Shown here: positions 1-11,773 of the stretch, piece by piece
Numbering within the stretch: the first letter of the stretch is position 1
Layout: every line of letters begins with the position of its first letter
Notes under the pieces: model-generated
What the model saw: only the letters and a program-made list of their open reading frames with translations
Databases searched by the model: none
What the model was told of the DNA's origin: nothing
Position numbers and translations under genes: made by a program
NCBI GenBank assembly: GCA_963824705.1
Contig: CAWGQE010000002.1
Coordinates: 62,001 to 126,000, forward strand
Reading direction: 5' to 3'
DNA: 64,000 nt
Source of the DNA: VRUE01 sp963824705
GTDB lineage: Bacteria > Actinomycetota > Thermoleophilia > Solirubrobacterales > 70-9

Positions 1-878
1 GCAAACTCGGCTTCCCCGAGGGCCACCCGAACTTCCGCGGCGTGCTGCCGCCGGCGATCGGGCCGGTCGGCCAGACCCTGGAGGGCCACGACCTGATCCT
101 CGTCGCCGGCAGCTCCGTCTTCCCTTACTACCCATACATCCCCGGCCCGCTGCTTCCCGAGGGGGCGAAGCTGGTCGCGATCACCAGCGACCCGGATGAG
201 GCGGCACGCGCTCCAATGGGCGATGCCATCGTCGCCGACGTGAAGCTGACCCTGGAGGCGCTGCTGGAGGCGGTGCCGGAGTCCTCGCGCCCCGTGCCCG
301 AGCCGAACCCGGGGCCGAGCGAAATCCCCGCCGAGGACCCGCTCAACTCCTCCACCGTGCATTCCGCCCTGGGAGAGGTCTTCCCCGAGGACGGCATCGT
401 CGTGCTCGAGTCGCCCTCCAGCACCCTGGCCCTGCGCAATCAGCTGCGCCTCTCGCGACCCGGCAGCTACTACTTCAGCGCCGGCGGCGGGCTCGGCTTC
501 GGCCTCCCCGCCGCGGTCGGCGTGCAGCTCGCCCAGCCCGACCGACCGGTGGTCTGCGTGATCGGCGAGGGGTCCGTGCAGTACGCGGTCAGCGCCTTCT
601 GGAGTGCCGTCGCCTACGACGTGCCGGTCACCTTCCTCGTCCTGCGCAACTCCGAGTACGCGATCCTCAAGTGGTTCGCCGAAGTCGAGTCGGTGCAGGG
701 TGCGCCCGGCCTCGACCTGCCGGCGCTCGACGTCGCCGCGGTCGCCGCGGGCTACGGCGTCTCGACCCAGGTTGCGAGCGGCCGCGACGAGGTCCGCGAC
801 GCGCTTGCCAGGGCGCTTGCCTCCTCGCGCCCGGAGCTGGTCGAAGTCCCCGTCCAGCCGGGGATGTCCCTCTTCTGA
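1..878 (+). CDS. mdlC: Benzoylformate decarboxylase-like ThDP enzyme, C-terminal part (5' end outside window)
   Basis: The open frame runs in from the left edge (frame 3, reading KLGFPEGHPNFRG), so the N-terminal pyrophosphate-binding domain is missing. What remains is the middle domain (LEGHDLILVAGSSVF, AARAPMGDAIVADV) and the C-terminal ThDP-binding domain (GSYYFSAGGGLGFGLPAAVG). These follow Pseudomonas benzoylformate decarboxylase block by block from memory. That enzyme converts benzoylformate to benzaldehyde and CO2 in the mandelate pathway. The ThDP/Mg motif reads GEG instead of the usual GDG, and the usual NNGTYG reads RNSEYA, so the substrate or activity may differ. The downstream FAD/Fe-S hydroxyacid dehydrogenase could supply a 2-keto acid, but this is inference. 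Another 2-keto-acid decarboxylase is the alternative. Confidence 0.8.
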   Translation, partial: KLGFPEGHPNFRGVLPPAIGPVGQTLEGHDLILVAGSSVFPYYPYIPGPLLPEGAKLVAITSDPDEAARAPMGDAIVADVKLTLEALLEAVPESSRPVPEPNPGPSEIPAEDPLNSSTVHSALGEVFPEDGIVVLESPSSTLALRNQLRLSRPGSYYFSAGGGLGFGLPAAVGVQLAQPDRPVVCVIGEGSVQYAVSAFWSAVAYDVPVTFLVLRNSEYAILKWFAEVESVQGAPGLDLPALDVAAVAAGYGVSTQVASGRDEVRDALARALASSRPELVEVPVQPGMSLF

Positions 879-1004
879 AATGACGGTCCCAGGAACCGCC
901 ATGCGGCGTCCTCGGTCGGTCTCCTCGGGTCACGCACGGTAGTGCGCTCCCCTCGTCGTCCCTCCCTGCGTCCTTGCCTGGCGGCCCCTGGGCCGCGTCA
1001 TTTC
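877..1004. repeat. Imperfect long inverted repeat in the gap between two co-directional genes
   Basis: The arms 877-901 and 979-1004 share GAAATGACG/CGTCATTTC, CCCAGG/CCTGGG and CCGCCA/TGGCGG in matching order. A small CGCAC/GTGCG hairpin lies inside. The left arm overlaps the stop codon of the decarboxylase. It could act as a terminator, although no T-run follows. Its plan (long arms, 70-90-nt interior) resembles the other intergenic palindromes of this window. Confidence 0.5.
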
Positions 1005-1018
1005 AACCCTGATCGGCG

Positions 1019-3874
1019 ATGAGCACCACCGTCGCCCCTGACCGCGCTCCGGAGTCGCTCGCGGCGGGAGCCGCCCAGCCGCTGCGCGGGGAGCTCGAGG
1101 TGCTGCTCGGCGCCGACCGCGTGTTGGGCCGGGCAAGCGACATCGTCCGCTACGCCTCCGACGCCAGCCCCTACCGGTTGCTGCCGCGTGCGGTGGTGAT
1201 GGCCCGCGATGCGGCGGACGTCGCCAAGACCCTTGCCTACGGTCGCGCCAACGACATCCCCGTCGTCTTCCGCGCCGGTGGAACCAGCCTCAACGGCCAG
1301 GGCCAGAGCGACGGCGTCCTGGTCGACGTGCGGCGTCACTTCGGCGGTGTCGCGGTCGAGGAGGAGGGCGCTTTGGCGCGGGTCAAGCCCGGGATCGTGC
1401 TCGGCCACGCCAACAAGGTGCTCGCCCCCTATGGCCGCAAGCTCGGCCCTGACCCGGCCAGCACCGACATCGCCACGGTCGGTGGCGTGATCGCCAACAA
1501 CTCCGGCGGGATGCGCTGCGGCACGACCAAGGACTCCTACTCGACGGTGCGCTCGATGACCTTTGTCCTGCCCTCGGGGACGACGATCGACACCGCCGCC
1601 TCCGGCGCCGCCGAGCGCTTCGCCGCCGACGAGCCGGAGCTGGCGGCGGGCCTGGGCGCGATCCGCGACGAGGTCCGCGCCGACGCTGAGCTCAGCGAGC
1701 GCATCCGGCGCAAGTTCGCGATCAAGAACACGACCGGCTATCGCCTCTGCGCCTTCTTGGATGCCGAGGAGCCGCTGGAGATCTTCCGCCGCCTCGTCGT
1801 CGGCTCGGAGGGCACGCTGGCCTTCGTCGCCGAGGCGGTCTTCGAGACGGTGCCCCAGCCCGCACACACGACCACCGCCTGGATCCACTTCCCCGGCATC
1901 GACGCGGCGATCGCCCCGGTCCGCGACCTGGTCGACTCGGGCGCGACCGCGGTCGAGCTGATGGTCGCCCCGGCGTTGATCGTCGCCGCCTACAACATGG
2001 TCGGCGCGCCCGAGGAGTGGAAGGAGCTGCCGCCCGAGTCCGCGGTGCTGCTGGTCGAGTTCGGCGCCGAGACCGATGCGGAGTTGGACCCCTTTGTCGC
2101 CGGGGCGGGGGAGATCCTCTCCGCCCACGAGACGATCCGGCCGATCGAGTTCAGCCGCGACGCCGAGGAGATCGAGCTGGCCTGGCGGGTGCGCGAGGGC
2201 CTGCATGGGCTCGTCGGGCGGGTGCGGGCGCCGGGCACGGCGCTGATCGTCGAGGACGTCTGCGTGCCGCCGGAGCGGATCGCCGAGGGCGCCCGCGACC
2301 TACAGGCGCTGCTCGGCGAGCATGGCTTCCTGCCGGGGGTCGCCGGCCACGCCTCCGCCGGCAACCTTCACTTCATGCTCACCCCCGACTTCGCCAGGCA
2401 GGAGGACCTGGAGCGCTACGAGTCCTTCATGGCGAAGCTGGTCGAGCTGATCGTCGGCAAGTACGACGGCTCGCTCAAGGCCGAGCACGGCACCGGGATC
2501 AACATGGCGCCCTACGTCGAGCGCGAGTGGGGCGAGAGGGCGACCGAGCTGATGTGGCGGGTGAAGCAGCTCGCCGACCCCGACGGCGTGCTCGCCCCCG
2601 GGGTCGTCCTCAACCGCGACCCCGATGCTCACCTGCGCAACCTGAAAACGACGCCGGAGATCGCGGAGTCGGCGACGACCTGCGTCGAGTGCGGCTTCTG
2701 CGAGCCGGTCTGTCCCAGCCGCGACCTGACCACGACGCCGCGGCAGCGGATCGTCCTGCGCCGCGAGATCGCCCGCCAGCCCGAGGGGTCGGCGCTGCGC
2801 CAGGCGCTCGAGGAGGAGTACTCCTACGACGGGCTCGACACCTGCGCCGCCGACGGCTCCTGTCGCCTCGCCTGCCCGCTCGGGATCGACACCGGCAAGC
2901 TGGTCAAGGAACTGCGCGAGGAGAGGCACTCGCCACGGGCCGAAGCGCTGGCCCTGCGCGGCGCGAAGAGCTGGGGCAGCGTCGAAAAAGCCTCGCGTGC
3001 GGGACTGCGCCTCGGCGGCCCGCTAGCGCGCCGCAGCAAGCGCGGCGCCGGCCTTCCCCCCGCGGCGTCCGGAAAGCCGCCGTCAACCGAACGCCAGCAC
3101 GCCGCGGCGGTCTACATCCCAAGCTGCACCAACCGCATCTTCGGCAACTCCGCAGCCGATGGGCCTAAAAGCGAACAAATAGGACGCTTTGAGGCCCGTC
3201 GGCAGGGGTTGGCTGAGGCCTTGGTGGAGGTTTCGGCTCGGGCTGGGTTGCCGGTCTGGGTTCCCGCAGAGGTTTCGGGCTCGTGCTGCGGCTTGCCCTG
3301 GAGCTCGAAAGGGTTCGGCGACGCCCACCGGCACAAGGCGAACGAGATGGTCGAGCGGCTCTGGCGCTGGAGCGAGGACGGTGAGCTTCCGGTTGTGATC
3401 GACGCCGCCTCCTGCACCCACGCCGTCGCTGAGCCCGGTGAGGGTGTGCTCAGCGAGGAGAATGCTGAGCGCCTTGCCGGGATGACCATTCTCGACTCGG
3501 TCGCCTGGGCTCACGACCGTCTGCTGCCGCAGCTGGAGGTCGTCCGCAAGGTCGGTTCGGCCACCGTCCACCCGACCTGCGCGACCCGCCAGTTAGGCCT
3601 CGCCCCGCGCCTGCGCGCCCTCGCCGATGCCCTCGCCGAGGACGTCTACGTCGCTCCTTCGGCGACCTGCTGCGGCTTCGCCGGCGACCGCGGCTTCAGC
3701 CACCCGGAGCTGACCGCGGCGGCGACCGCGGATCAGGCGGCGGAGCTCTCGGGGCGCGATTTCGACGCCTACCTGAGCAGCAACCGCACCTGCGAGATCG
3801 GCCTCGCCCGCGCCACCGGCGAGCGCTACGAGTCCTTCGTCTTCCTGCTCGAGGAGCTAACGCGAGGCAGCTGA
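1019..3874 (+). CDS. Fused FAD-binding and Fe-S-binding D-2-hydroxyacid (D-lactate type) dehydrogenase
   Basis: This 951-residue protein joins a GlcD/Dld-like flavin part to a GlcF-like iron-sulfur part. The PP-loop for FAD is near residues 80-100 (FRAGGTSLNGQGQSDG). The FAD-oxidase C domain carries GHASAGNLHF near 445. Two 4Fe-4S sites follow: CVECGFCEPVC near 558 and CAADGSCRLAC near 610. Two CCG-type cysteine motifs close the protein (SGSCCGLPW and SATCCGFAG). Such enzymes oxidise D-lactate or related 2-hydroxyacids and pass electrons to quinone. The position after a benzoylformate decarboxylase makes D-mandelate or an aryl hydroxyacid a possible substrate (inference). The 3' end overlaps the convergent SDR gene by 18 nt. 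A stretch near 3190-3300 uses more GTT and GCT codons than the rest. Confidence 0.85.
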   Translation: MSTTVAPDRAPESLAAGAAQPLRGELEVLLGADRVLGRASDIVRYASDASPYRLLPRAVVMARDAADVAKTLAYGRANDIPVVFRAGGTSLNGQGQSDGVLVDVRRHFGGVAVEEEGALARVKPGIVLGHANKVLAPYGRKLGPDPASTDIATVGGVIANNSGGMRCGTTKDSYSTVRSMTFVLPSGTTIDTAASGAAERFAADEPELAAGLGAIRDEVRADAELSERIRRKFAIKNTTGYRLCAFLDAEEPLEIFRRLVVGSEGTLAFVAEAVFETVPQPAHTTTAWIHFPGIDAAIAPVRDLVDSGATAVELMVAPALIVAAYNMVGAPEEWKELPPESAVLLVEFGAETDAELDPFVAGAGEILSAHETIRPIEFSRDAEEIELAWRVREGLHGLVGRVRAPGTALIVEDVCVPPERIAEGARDLQALLGEHGFLPGVAGHASAGNLHFMLTPDFARQEDLERYESFMAKLVELIVGKYDGSLKAEHGTGINMAPYVEREWGERATELMWRVKQLADPDGVLAPGVVLNRDPDAHLRNLKTTPEIAESATTCVECGFCEPVCPSRDLTTTPRQRIVLRREIARQPEGSALRQALEEEYSYDGLDTCAADGSCRLACPLGIDTGKLVKELREERHSPRAEALALRGAKSWGSVEKASRAGLRLGGPLARRSKRGAGLPPAASGKPPSTERQHAAAVYIPSCTNRIFGNSAADGPKSEQIGRFEARRQGLAEALVEVSARAGLPVWVPAEVSGSCCGLPWSSKGFGDAHRHKANEMVERLWRWSEDGELPVVIDAASCTHAVAEPGEGVLSEENAERLAGMTILDSVAWAHDRLLPQLEVVRKVGSATVHPTCATRQLGLAPRLRALADALAEDVYVAPSATCCGFAGDRGFSHPELTAAATADQAAELSGRDFDAYLSSNRTCEIGLARATGERYESFVFLLEELTRGS

Positions 3875-4729
3875 GGCCGCGGCGGCGCCCTGCTCGTCGG
3901 CTTCGGCCTCGACTTCGCGGATCGTCGCGGTCATCGTCGCGTCCCGTTCGAAGCGGCGATCGAGCAGCGGATTGATGATGCCGCGCAGAGCGGAGACGTA
4001 GCGCCACCACTTCGGCGCGAAGATCCGCGGCGCCCGCTCTTCGATGCCGCGCACGATCGCGGCGCCGGCCTCGTCGGGGCCGATCCGCTTGCTGAGGAAG
4101 TCGGGAAGGTTCCGCTGCATGCGGTCGCTGTTGTTCTCGACGGCGTCTTGAACCATCTTGGTGTCGACCCAGCCGAAGTAGGCGACGCTCGCGCTGGCGC
4201 CGAGCGGCGTCAGCTCGGCCCGCAGCGATCGACCCAGCGACTCGACCCCCGCCTTGGCAACTGCGTAGGGGCTGTTGAAGACCCCGTTGACGAAGGCATA
4301 GACCGAGGACGTTACGACCACGTGGCCGCGGCGCTCGACTATCTGCGGCAGAGCCGCCCGCACCGTGCGCCAGACGCCGAGCATGTCGACCTCGAAGACG
4401 CGCTCCCATTCCTCGCTGCCGATCCCCCGCACCGTCGCCATCTTCGTCTGCGCAATGCCCGCGTTGGCGACGACGACGTCGAGACCGCCGAAGCGCTCGA
4501 CCGTCTCGGCAACCGCTTGCATGATCGCGGCGTGGTCGGTGACGTCGGCGCCGATCCCGATCGCCCGATCGCCGATCCGCTCGGCTGCCTCGCCGGCCTC
4601 TCCGGGGTCGAGGTCGACCACGGCAACCGAGGCGCCGCGCATGTGGATCTGGCGCGCGGTCTCGAAGCCGATTCCCCTGGCGGCGCCGGTCACCAGCGCC
4701 ACCTTTCCGTTCAGGTCATAGGTGGGCAT
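3857..4729 (-). CDS. Short-chain dehydrogenase/reductase
   Basis: A classical SDR of 290 residues. The nucleotide-binding motif TGAARGIG is at residues 14-21, NAG at 89-91, catalytic Ser at 141/142, and the YxxxK pair at Tyr155 and Lys159. Asp39 after the second strand suggests NAD preference. The C-terminal segment beyond residue 200 (an amphipathic region around KWWRYVSALRG) resembles membrane-peripheral SDRs of actinobacteria. Substrate cannot be read from sequence. It is convergent with the FAD/Fe-S dehydrogenase and divergent from ileS, with only 38 bp between the two start codons. Confidence 0.85.
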   Translation of the reverse strand: MPTYDLNGKVALVTGAARGIGFETARQIHMRGASVAVVDLDPGEAGEAAERIGDRAIGIGADVTDHAAIMQAVAETVERFGGLDVVVANAGIAQTKMATVRGIGSEEWERVFEVDMLGVWRTVRAALPQIVERRGHVVVTSSVYAFVNGVFNSPYAVAKAGVESLGRSLRAELTPLGASASVAYFGWVDTKMVQDAVENNSDRMQRNLPDFLSKRIGPDEAGAAIVRGIEERAPRIFAPKWWRYVSALRGIINPLLDRRFERDATMTATIREVEAEADEQGAAAASAASR

Positions 4730-4767
4730 GCGGCGTGGAGCGTACTCACTCCTAGAATCACCTGCCC

Positions 4768-7935
<3,168 letters not shown>

Positions 7936-7939
7936 GCTA

Positions 7940-8046
7940 AAGGGGGACGGGGTGCCCCTCTCCAGGAGGCTCCCGGACAGGCGTCAGAAGGAAGACAGCG
8001 ATCTGCTGCGCAACGGTCTCATGGAGAGGGGCACCCCGTCCCCCTT
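7940..8046. repeat. Perfect 25-bp inverted repeat between convergent genes
   Basis: The arms at 7940-7964 and 8022-8046 are perfect reverse complements, beginning AAGGGGGACGGGGTGCC, and enclose 57 nt. The right arm runs into the stop codon of the tautomerase gene, and the left arm starts five bases after the ileS stop. The location suits a bidirectional terminator, but the arms are much longer than an ordinary intrinsic terminator. Confidence 0.7.
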
Positions 8047-8221
8047 ACTCCTTGGGCTCGCCGATGATGAAGTCGGTTTTCGCCGAGTCCGAGAACTTCA
8101 CCCAACAGTGCTCCGGAGGGGCGCCGGCCACCTCGACCAGCGCCGCCTCGATCCGCTTCGCGATCTCGGCCTTCTGCTCGTCGGTCCGGCCCTCGAACCA
8201 GTGGATGTGGACGAACGGCAT
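8045..8221 (-). CDS. 4-oxalocrotonate tautomerase family protein
   Basis: A 58-residue ORF on the minus strand, reading MPFVHIHWFEGRTDEQK and ending in IIGEPKE. The catalytic Pro follows the initiator Met, as required once Met is removed. The spacing FxGRTDEQK..IAKRIEAAL and the late WVKF segment fit the small 4-OT fold, which forms hexamers and interconverts enol and keto acids. The true substrate is unknown; many paralogs are of uncertain function. It lies 18 bp downstream of trxA on the same strand and probably shares its transcript. Confidence 0.8.
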   Translation of the reverse strand: MPFVHIHWFEGRTDEQKAEIAKRIEAALVEVAGAPPEHCWVKFSDSAKTDFIIGEPKE

Positions 8222-8239
8222 CGGGGCGGGCGCCGCGCT

Positions 8240-8566
8240 CTAGGCGAGCGCCGGCTCGAGCTCGGCCTCGAGACGCCGCTTCGGCATCGCCCCGACGACT
8301 TTCTTCGCGATCGCGCCGTCCTTGAAGAGGAGCAGGGTCGGGATCGAGAGGACTTCGTACTCGGCGGCGGTCTGCTGGTTCTCGTCGACGTTGAGGCTGA
8401 CGATCGTCAGGTCGTCGCGCTCGGCGTCGATCTCCTCGAGGACCGGATGGACGACCCGGCAAGGGCCGCACCAGGGGGCCCAGAAGTCGACGAGCACGGG
8501 GCCCTCGGCCTCCAGAACGTCGGACTTGAAGTTGCCGTCGGTCACGTCGGTGAGCTTGCCGGTCAC
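8240..8566 (-). CDS. trxA: Thioredoxin
   Basis: At 108 residues this is the normal size for a single-domain thioredoxin. The redox site WCGPC is at residues 32-36, preceded by VLVDFWAP, and the cis-proline loop SIPTLLLF is present. It is a cytoplasmic disulfide reductase recycled by thioredoxin reductase, which is not in the window. It is divergent from polX across an AT-richer 110-bp promoter region, and the tautomerase gene follows closely downstream. Confidence 0.92.
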   Translation of the reverse strand: MTGKLTDVTDGNFKSDVLEAEGPVLVDFWAPWCGPCRVVHPVLEEIDAERDDLTIVSLNVDENQQTAAEYEVLSIPTLLLFKDGAIAKKVVGAMPKRRLEAELEPALA

Positions 8567-8603
8567 TGGTATCCGTCTCCCGTTGGTCGAAGTTCAGCGC
8601 TCA

Positions 8604-8619
8604 ATACTTCAGAAAGTAT
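8604..8619. promoter_or_regulatory. Small palindrome in the trxA/polX divergent promoter region
   Basis: ATACTT-CAGA-AAGTAT is a perfect 6-4-6 dyad in the only AT-rich stretch between trxA (start 8566) and polX (start 8680). It could be an operator or overlap a -10 element. No regulator can be named. Confidence 0.35.
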
Positions 8620-8679
8620 AGCGAGGGTATGCGATCCCCGCCAGCCATCCGCGGTGCAGATCCTTATGTTTTCCCGAGT

Positions 8680-10401
8680 ATGACGAACGCCGAGATCGCC
8701 GCCGCCCTCGAAGAGCTCGGGGTCCTCTACGAGCTGGACGGCGCGGTCAAATACCGGGTGTTGGCCTACTCGACCGCGGCCAAGGCGATCCGCGAAAGCC
8801 CGGTTTCCGTCGCGGACCTGGCGGCGGCGGGGCGAGCGACCGAGATCCCCGGCGTCGGCAAGACGCTGGCGGAAAAGATCGACGCGCTGCTGGCGACGGG
8901 CGAGATCCCCGCCGCGGTCAAGCTGAAGGCGAAGTTCCCGCCGACCTTGATCGAGGTGACGCGGGTCCCTGGTGTCGGCGCCAAAACGGCGCGGCTGCTC
9001 TTCGAAGAGCTCGGCGTCGCCTCTCTCGAGGACCTCAAGGCCGTTGCGGAGGCGGAAAAGGTGCGTGACGTGAAGGGCCTCGGGCCGAAGGCGGAGGAGA
9101 ACGTCCTGGCCTCGCTGGAGCGGCTCGGCGAGCCGGGGGAGGGCCCCGGACGGGTGCTGCTCTCGGCGGTGCGGCCGATCGCCGAGGAGCTGGCGGCGGC
9201 GCTGCGCGAGCACCCGGCCGCGAACCGGGTCGAGGTGGCGGGCTCGGCGCGGCGCTGGGCCGAGACCTGCAAGGACATCGACCTGATCGCCACCGCCGAG
9301 CAGCCGCGCGAGCTGGCCGAGCACCTCGCCGGCCACGAGCTGATCGCCGCTGCCGGCAAGCCCGGGTCCAACGGCGTGCGGGCGCAGACCCACAACGGCA
9401 TCTCGGTCGACCTGCGGATCGTCGCCCCGCGGGCCTTCGGCAACCTGCTCCAGCACTTCACCGGCTCGGCGGCGCACAACGTGCAGTTGCGCGAAGAGGC
9501 TGTGGGCCGCGGCCTCTCCATCTCCGAGCACGGGATCGTCGAGACCGAGAGTGGCGAGACGACGCTCTGCGAGAGCGAGGTGGCGGTCTACGAGCGGCTG
9601 GGATACGCCTACATCGAGCCGGAGCTGCGCGAGGGGCGTGGCGAGCTGAAGGCGGCGCGCGAGGGCAAGCTGCCGGACCTGGTCTCGGTCGAGGACATCC
9701 GCGGCGATCTGCACTCGCACACCACTCTCTCCGACGGGCGCAACACGCTGGAGGAGATGGCGGAAGCGGGGCGCGAGCGGGGCTACGCCTACATGGCGAT
9801 CACCGACCACTCGGCCAGCCACGGCTTCGGCGACCACGTCACCGCCGAGCGGCTGTGGGAGCGAGTCGAGGAGGTCGCGGCGTGGAACAAGGGCAAACGC
9901 GGCTTCCGCCTGCTGGCAGGCTCGGAGGTCAACATCGGCCTCGACGGCGCACTCGACTACCCCGACGACCTGCTCGACGCGCTCGACTGGGTCGTCGCCA
10001 GCGTCCATACCTCGTTCTCGATCTCCGCCGCGGCGATGACCGAGCGCGTCCTGACCGCGATCGAGAACCCCAACGTCGACTGCATCGGCCACCTCACCGG
10101 CCGCCTGATCGGGCGCCGCGAGCCCTACGGCATCGACGTCGAGGCGGTGGTCGAGGCGGCGGCGCGCGCCGGCACGATGCTGGAGATCAACGGCAACCCC
10201 AACCGGCGGGATCTCTCAGAGCACCACGCCCGGCTCGCCAAGGAAGCCGGCGCCACGATCGTCCTCAACACCGACGCGCACGGCGTCGACACGCTCGACA
10301 ACATGGCCTACGCGGTGGCGACCGCACGGCGGGCCTGGCTGTCCCCCGGCGACGTGGCGAATACGCGCGGCTGGAGCGAGTTCAAGAAGCTGCTGAAGTA
10401 G
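8680..10401 (+). CDS. polX: DNA polymerase/3'-5' exonuclease PolX (Pol X plus PHP domain)
   Basis: The 573-residue product has the bacterial PolX layout. First come an N-terminal helix-hairpin-helix region (EIPGVGKTLAEKI, RVPGVGAKTARLL) and the nucleotidyltransferase core with GSARRWAET followed by the catalytic DID (near residues 187-202). A C-terminal PHP domain follows, starting at GDLHSHTTLSDG and carrying ITDHSASH, a metal-dependent exonuclease. Such enzymes fill gaps in base excision repair. The frame opens earlier (8629), but ATG 8680 begins the conserved MTNAEIAAALEEL segment. The gene ends one base before the stop of the convergent membrane protein gene. Confidence 0.92.
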   Translation: MTNAEIAAALEELGVLYELDGAVKYRVLAYSTAAKAIRESPVSVADLAAAGRATEIPGVGKTLAEKIDALLATGEIPAAVKLKAKFPPTLIEVTRVPGVGAKTARLLFEELGVASLEDLKAVAEAEKVRDVKGLGPKAEENVLASLERLGEPGEGPGRVLLSAVRPIAEELAAALREHPAANRVEVAGSARRWAETCKDIDLIATAEQPRELAEHLAGHELIAAAGKPGSNGVRAQTHNGISVDLRIVAPRAFGNLLQHFTGSAAHNVQLREEAVGRGLSISEHGIVETESGETTLCESEVAVYERLGYAYIEPELREGRGELKAAREGKLPDLVSVEDIRGDLHSHTTLSDGRNTLEEMAEAGRERGYAYMAITDHSASHGFGDHVTAERLWERVEEVAAWNKGKRGFRLLAGSEVNIGLDGALDYPDDLLDALDWVVASVHTSFSISAAAMTERVLTAIENPNVDCIGHLTGRLIGRREPYGIDVEAVVEAAARAGTMLEINGNPNRRDLSEHHARLAKEAGATIVLNTDAHGVDTLDNMAYAVATARRAWLSPGDVANTRGWSEFKKLLK

Positions 10402-10402
10402 T

Positions 10403-10918
10403 TCAGTGCGCGTGCAACCTGTCGCTGCGCAGCCCCGGCGTTCGCACCAGCTCGACCGGCTGCAGGGCGGAGTTGGGGACGACGTAGAACTTGACGCCGT
10501 CGCGGTGCTCGATGCCGAGGACGGCGGCCTCGCGGGTGCGCATCATCAGTGCGACGAGGAGGGCGTAGCCGGCTCCGATCGCTGCCACGCCGGGAAAGAG
10601 GACGCCGAGGACTCCCGCGGCGATCGCCGTCAAGCCGATCGGCCAGAGGCGCCGGGCGACGATCCGGCCGGGCGAGTCCTCGGGCAGAGAGGTGGCGGTG
10701 CGGGCCCTGGCGAGGGCGTCGTGTACGCCGTCGGCGGCGCGTGACGGCCGGCCCAGGTACATGCCGAGGACAAGGGCGATCAGCCACCAGGCGGCGGCGA
10801 CGAGGACGGTCGTGGTGTCGTTGTCGCGGCCGGCGGCGAGAGCCGTGATCGCCCCCAGGGCGGTCGCCTCGGCGCCGGTGAGGAAGACGGTGGTTCGCAG
10901 CAGGTCGGTGTAGGGCAT
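10403..10918 (-). CDS. Membrane protein of unknown function
   Basis: This 171-residue protein has four hydrophobic segments: about residues 11-30, 38-56, 92-108 and 109-128. A charged loop of about 35 residues sits in the middle. The C-terminal 40 residues are soluble (VLGIEHRDGVKFYVVPNSALQPVELVRTPG) and look like a compact beta domain. I do not recognise a named family. It lies 9 bp downstream of otsB on the same strand and may be co-transcribed. Confidence 0.7.
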   Translation of the reverse strand: MPYTDLLRTTVFLTGAEATALGAITALAAGRDNDTTTVLVAAAWWLIALVLGMYLGRPSRAADGVHDALARARTATSLPEDSPGRIVARRLWPIGLTAIAAGVLGVLFPGVAAIGAGYALLVALMMRTREAAVLGIEHRDGVKFYVVPNSALQPVELVRTPGLRSDRLHAH

Positions 10919-10927
10919 CGTCGCCCC

Positions 10928-11773
10928 CTACTCTGCCAGTGCCTCGAGAAGGGCCAGCCAGCCGCTGGGGCCGTCGACCCTCAAGTCCGCCTCCTCGGCG
11001 ATCTCCCGGGGGCCCTCGTCGGAGACGACCCCGACGCAGACGGCGGCCTCCAGCTCGCCACTCTCGGACAGCTCGCGCAACCGCCGGAAGGCGTCGAGGT
11101 CGGTGCGGTCGTCGCCGGCGTAGACGGCTGCTGTCAGGCCATCGGCGGCCAACAGCGCCGCCACCGCCGCGTCCTTGCCACCCCCGCCCGGCGGGCGCAG
11201 CTCCAGGACCTTGCGCCCCCAGCGCAGCTCCAGGCCGTCTCGTCCTGCCTCCATGGCGATCTCGTGCGCCCGTGCCTCAGCCACCCGGTCGTCCTCGGCG
11301 CCGCGCCAGTGCAGTGCCTGGATCGGGCCCTTGTCCTCGAGGCGCAGGCCGACCTCGTCCAGCGCTGCGAGCCCCAGCCCGGCGACGAAGTCGGCCGCGT
11401 CCCCCTCGCGCCCCTGCAGCGAGGGATCCAGGCGGGGCGCCTCCTCGCCGGGTAGCAGCAACTCGAGACCGTGGTTCCCGGCGTAGGCGATGCGGTCGAC
11501 GCCGACCAGCTGCCGCGCCTCCTCGGCCTGCCGACCGGAGACGCAGGCGACCAGGCCGTAGCGCTCGCTCAGCTGCGCGAGCAGCTCGGAGGCTCTCGCC
11601 GGCACAGCCGCCTGCTCCGGACGGGGGACGATAGGCGCCAGGGTTCCGTCGATGTCGGTGAGGATCGCGGTGTGGGTGGGATCGTCGCGCAGCCGCGCGA
11701 GCGGCCCGAGGCCCAGCCCGCGCTCCCCTCTGCCGGATTCGGGAGACACCGGACTAGTATCGCGCGATGCCAT
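10928..11773 (-). CDS. otsB: Trehalose-6-phosphate phosphatase (HAD family)
   Basis: HAD motif I is at about residues 40-46 (TDIDGTL, nucleophile Asp followed by Asp+2). SGR is in motif II position, the trehalose-phosphatase-type NHGLE follows, a Lys occurs in GRKVLELRPP, and motif III is YAGDDRTD. It hydrolyses trehalose-6-phosphate to trehalose, a stress solute; no otsA partner lies in the window. The chosen ATG overlaps the divergent exporter gene by 7 bp, so the real start may lie further in, for example near the LARLRDDPTHTAIL segment. Confidence 0.87.
   Translation of the reverse strand: MASRDTSPVSPESGRGERGLGLGPLARLRDDPTHTAILTDIDGTLAPIVPRPEQAAVPARASELLAQLSERYGLVACVSGRQAEEARQLVGVDRIAYAGNHGLELLLPGEEAPRLDPSLQGREGDAADFVAGLGLAALDEVGLRLEDKGPIQALHWRGAEDDRVAEARAHEIAMEAGRDGLELRWGRKVLELRPPGGGGKDAAVAALLAADGLTAAVYAGDDRTDLDAFRRLRELSESGELEAAVCVGVVSDEGPREIAEEADLRVDGPSGWLALLEALAE

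Noticed and set aside
998..2206. Long minus-strand open frame of about 400 codons opposite the FAD/Fe-S dehydrogenase
   Set aside because: It is a shadow of GC3-biased coding: low-complexity Arg/Gly/Asp/Val composition, no motifs, and the plus-strand gene is unmistakable. The same holds for the long antisense frames opposite ileS, mutase, aconitase and kgd.
4730..4767. Possible T-box leader for ileS
   Set aside because: Actinobacterial ileS often has a T-box, but only 38 bp separate it from the divergent SDR gene, too short for one.
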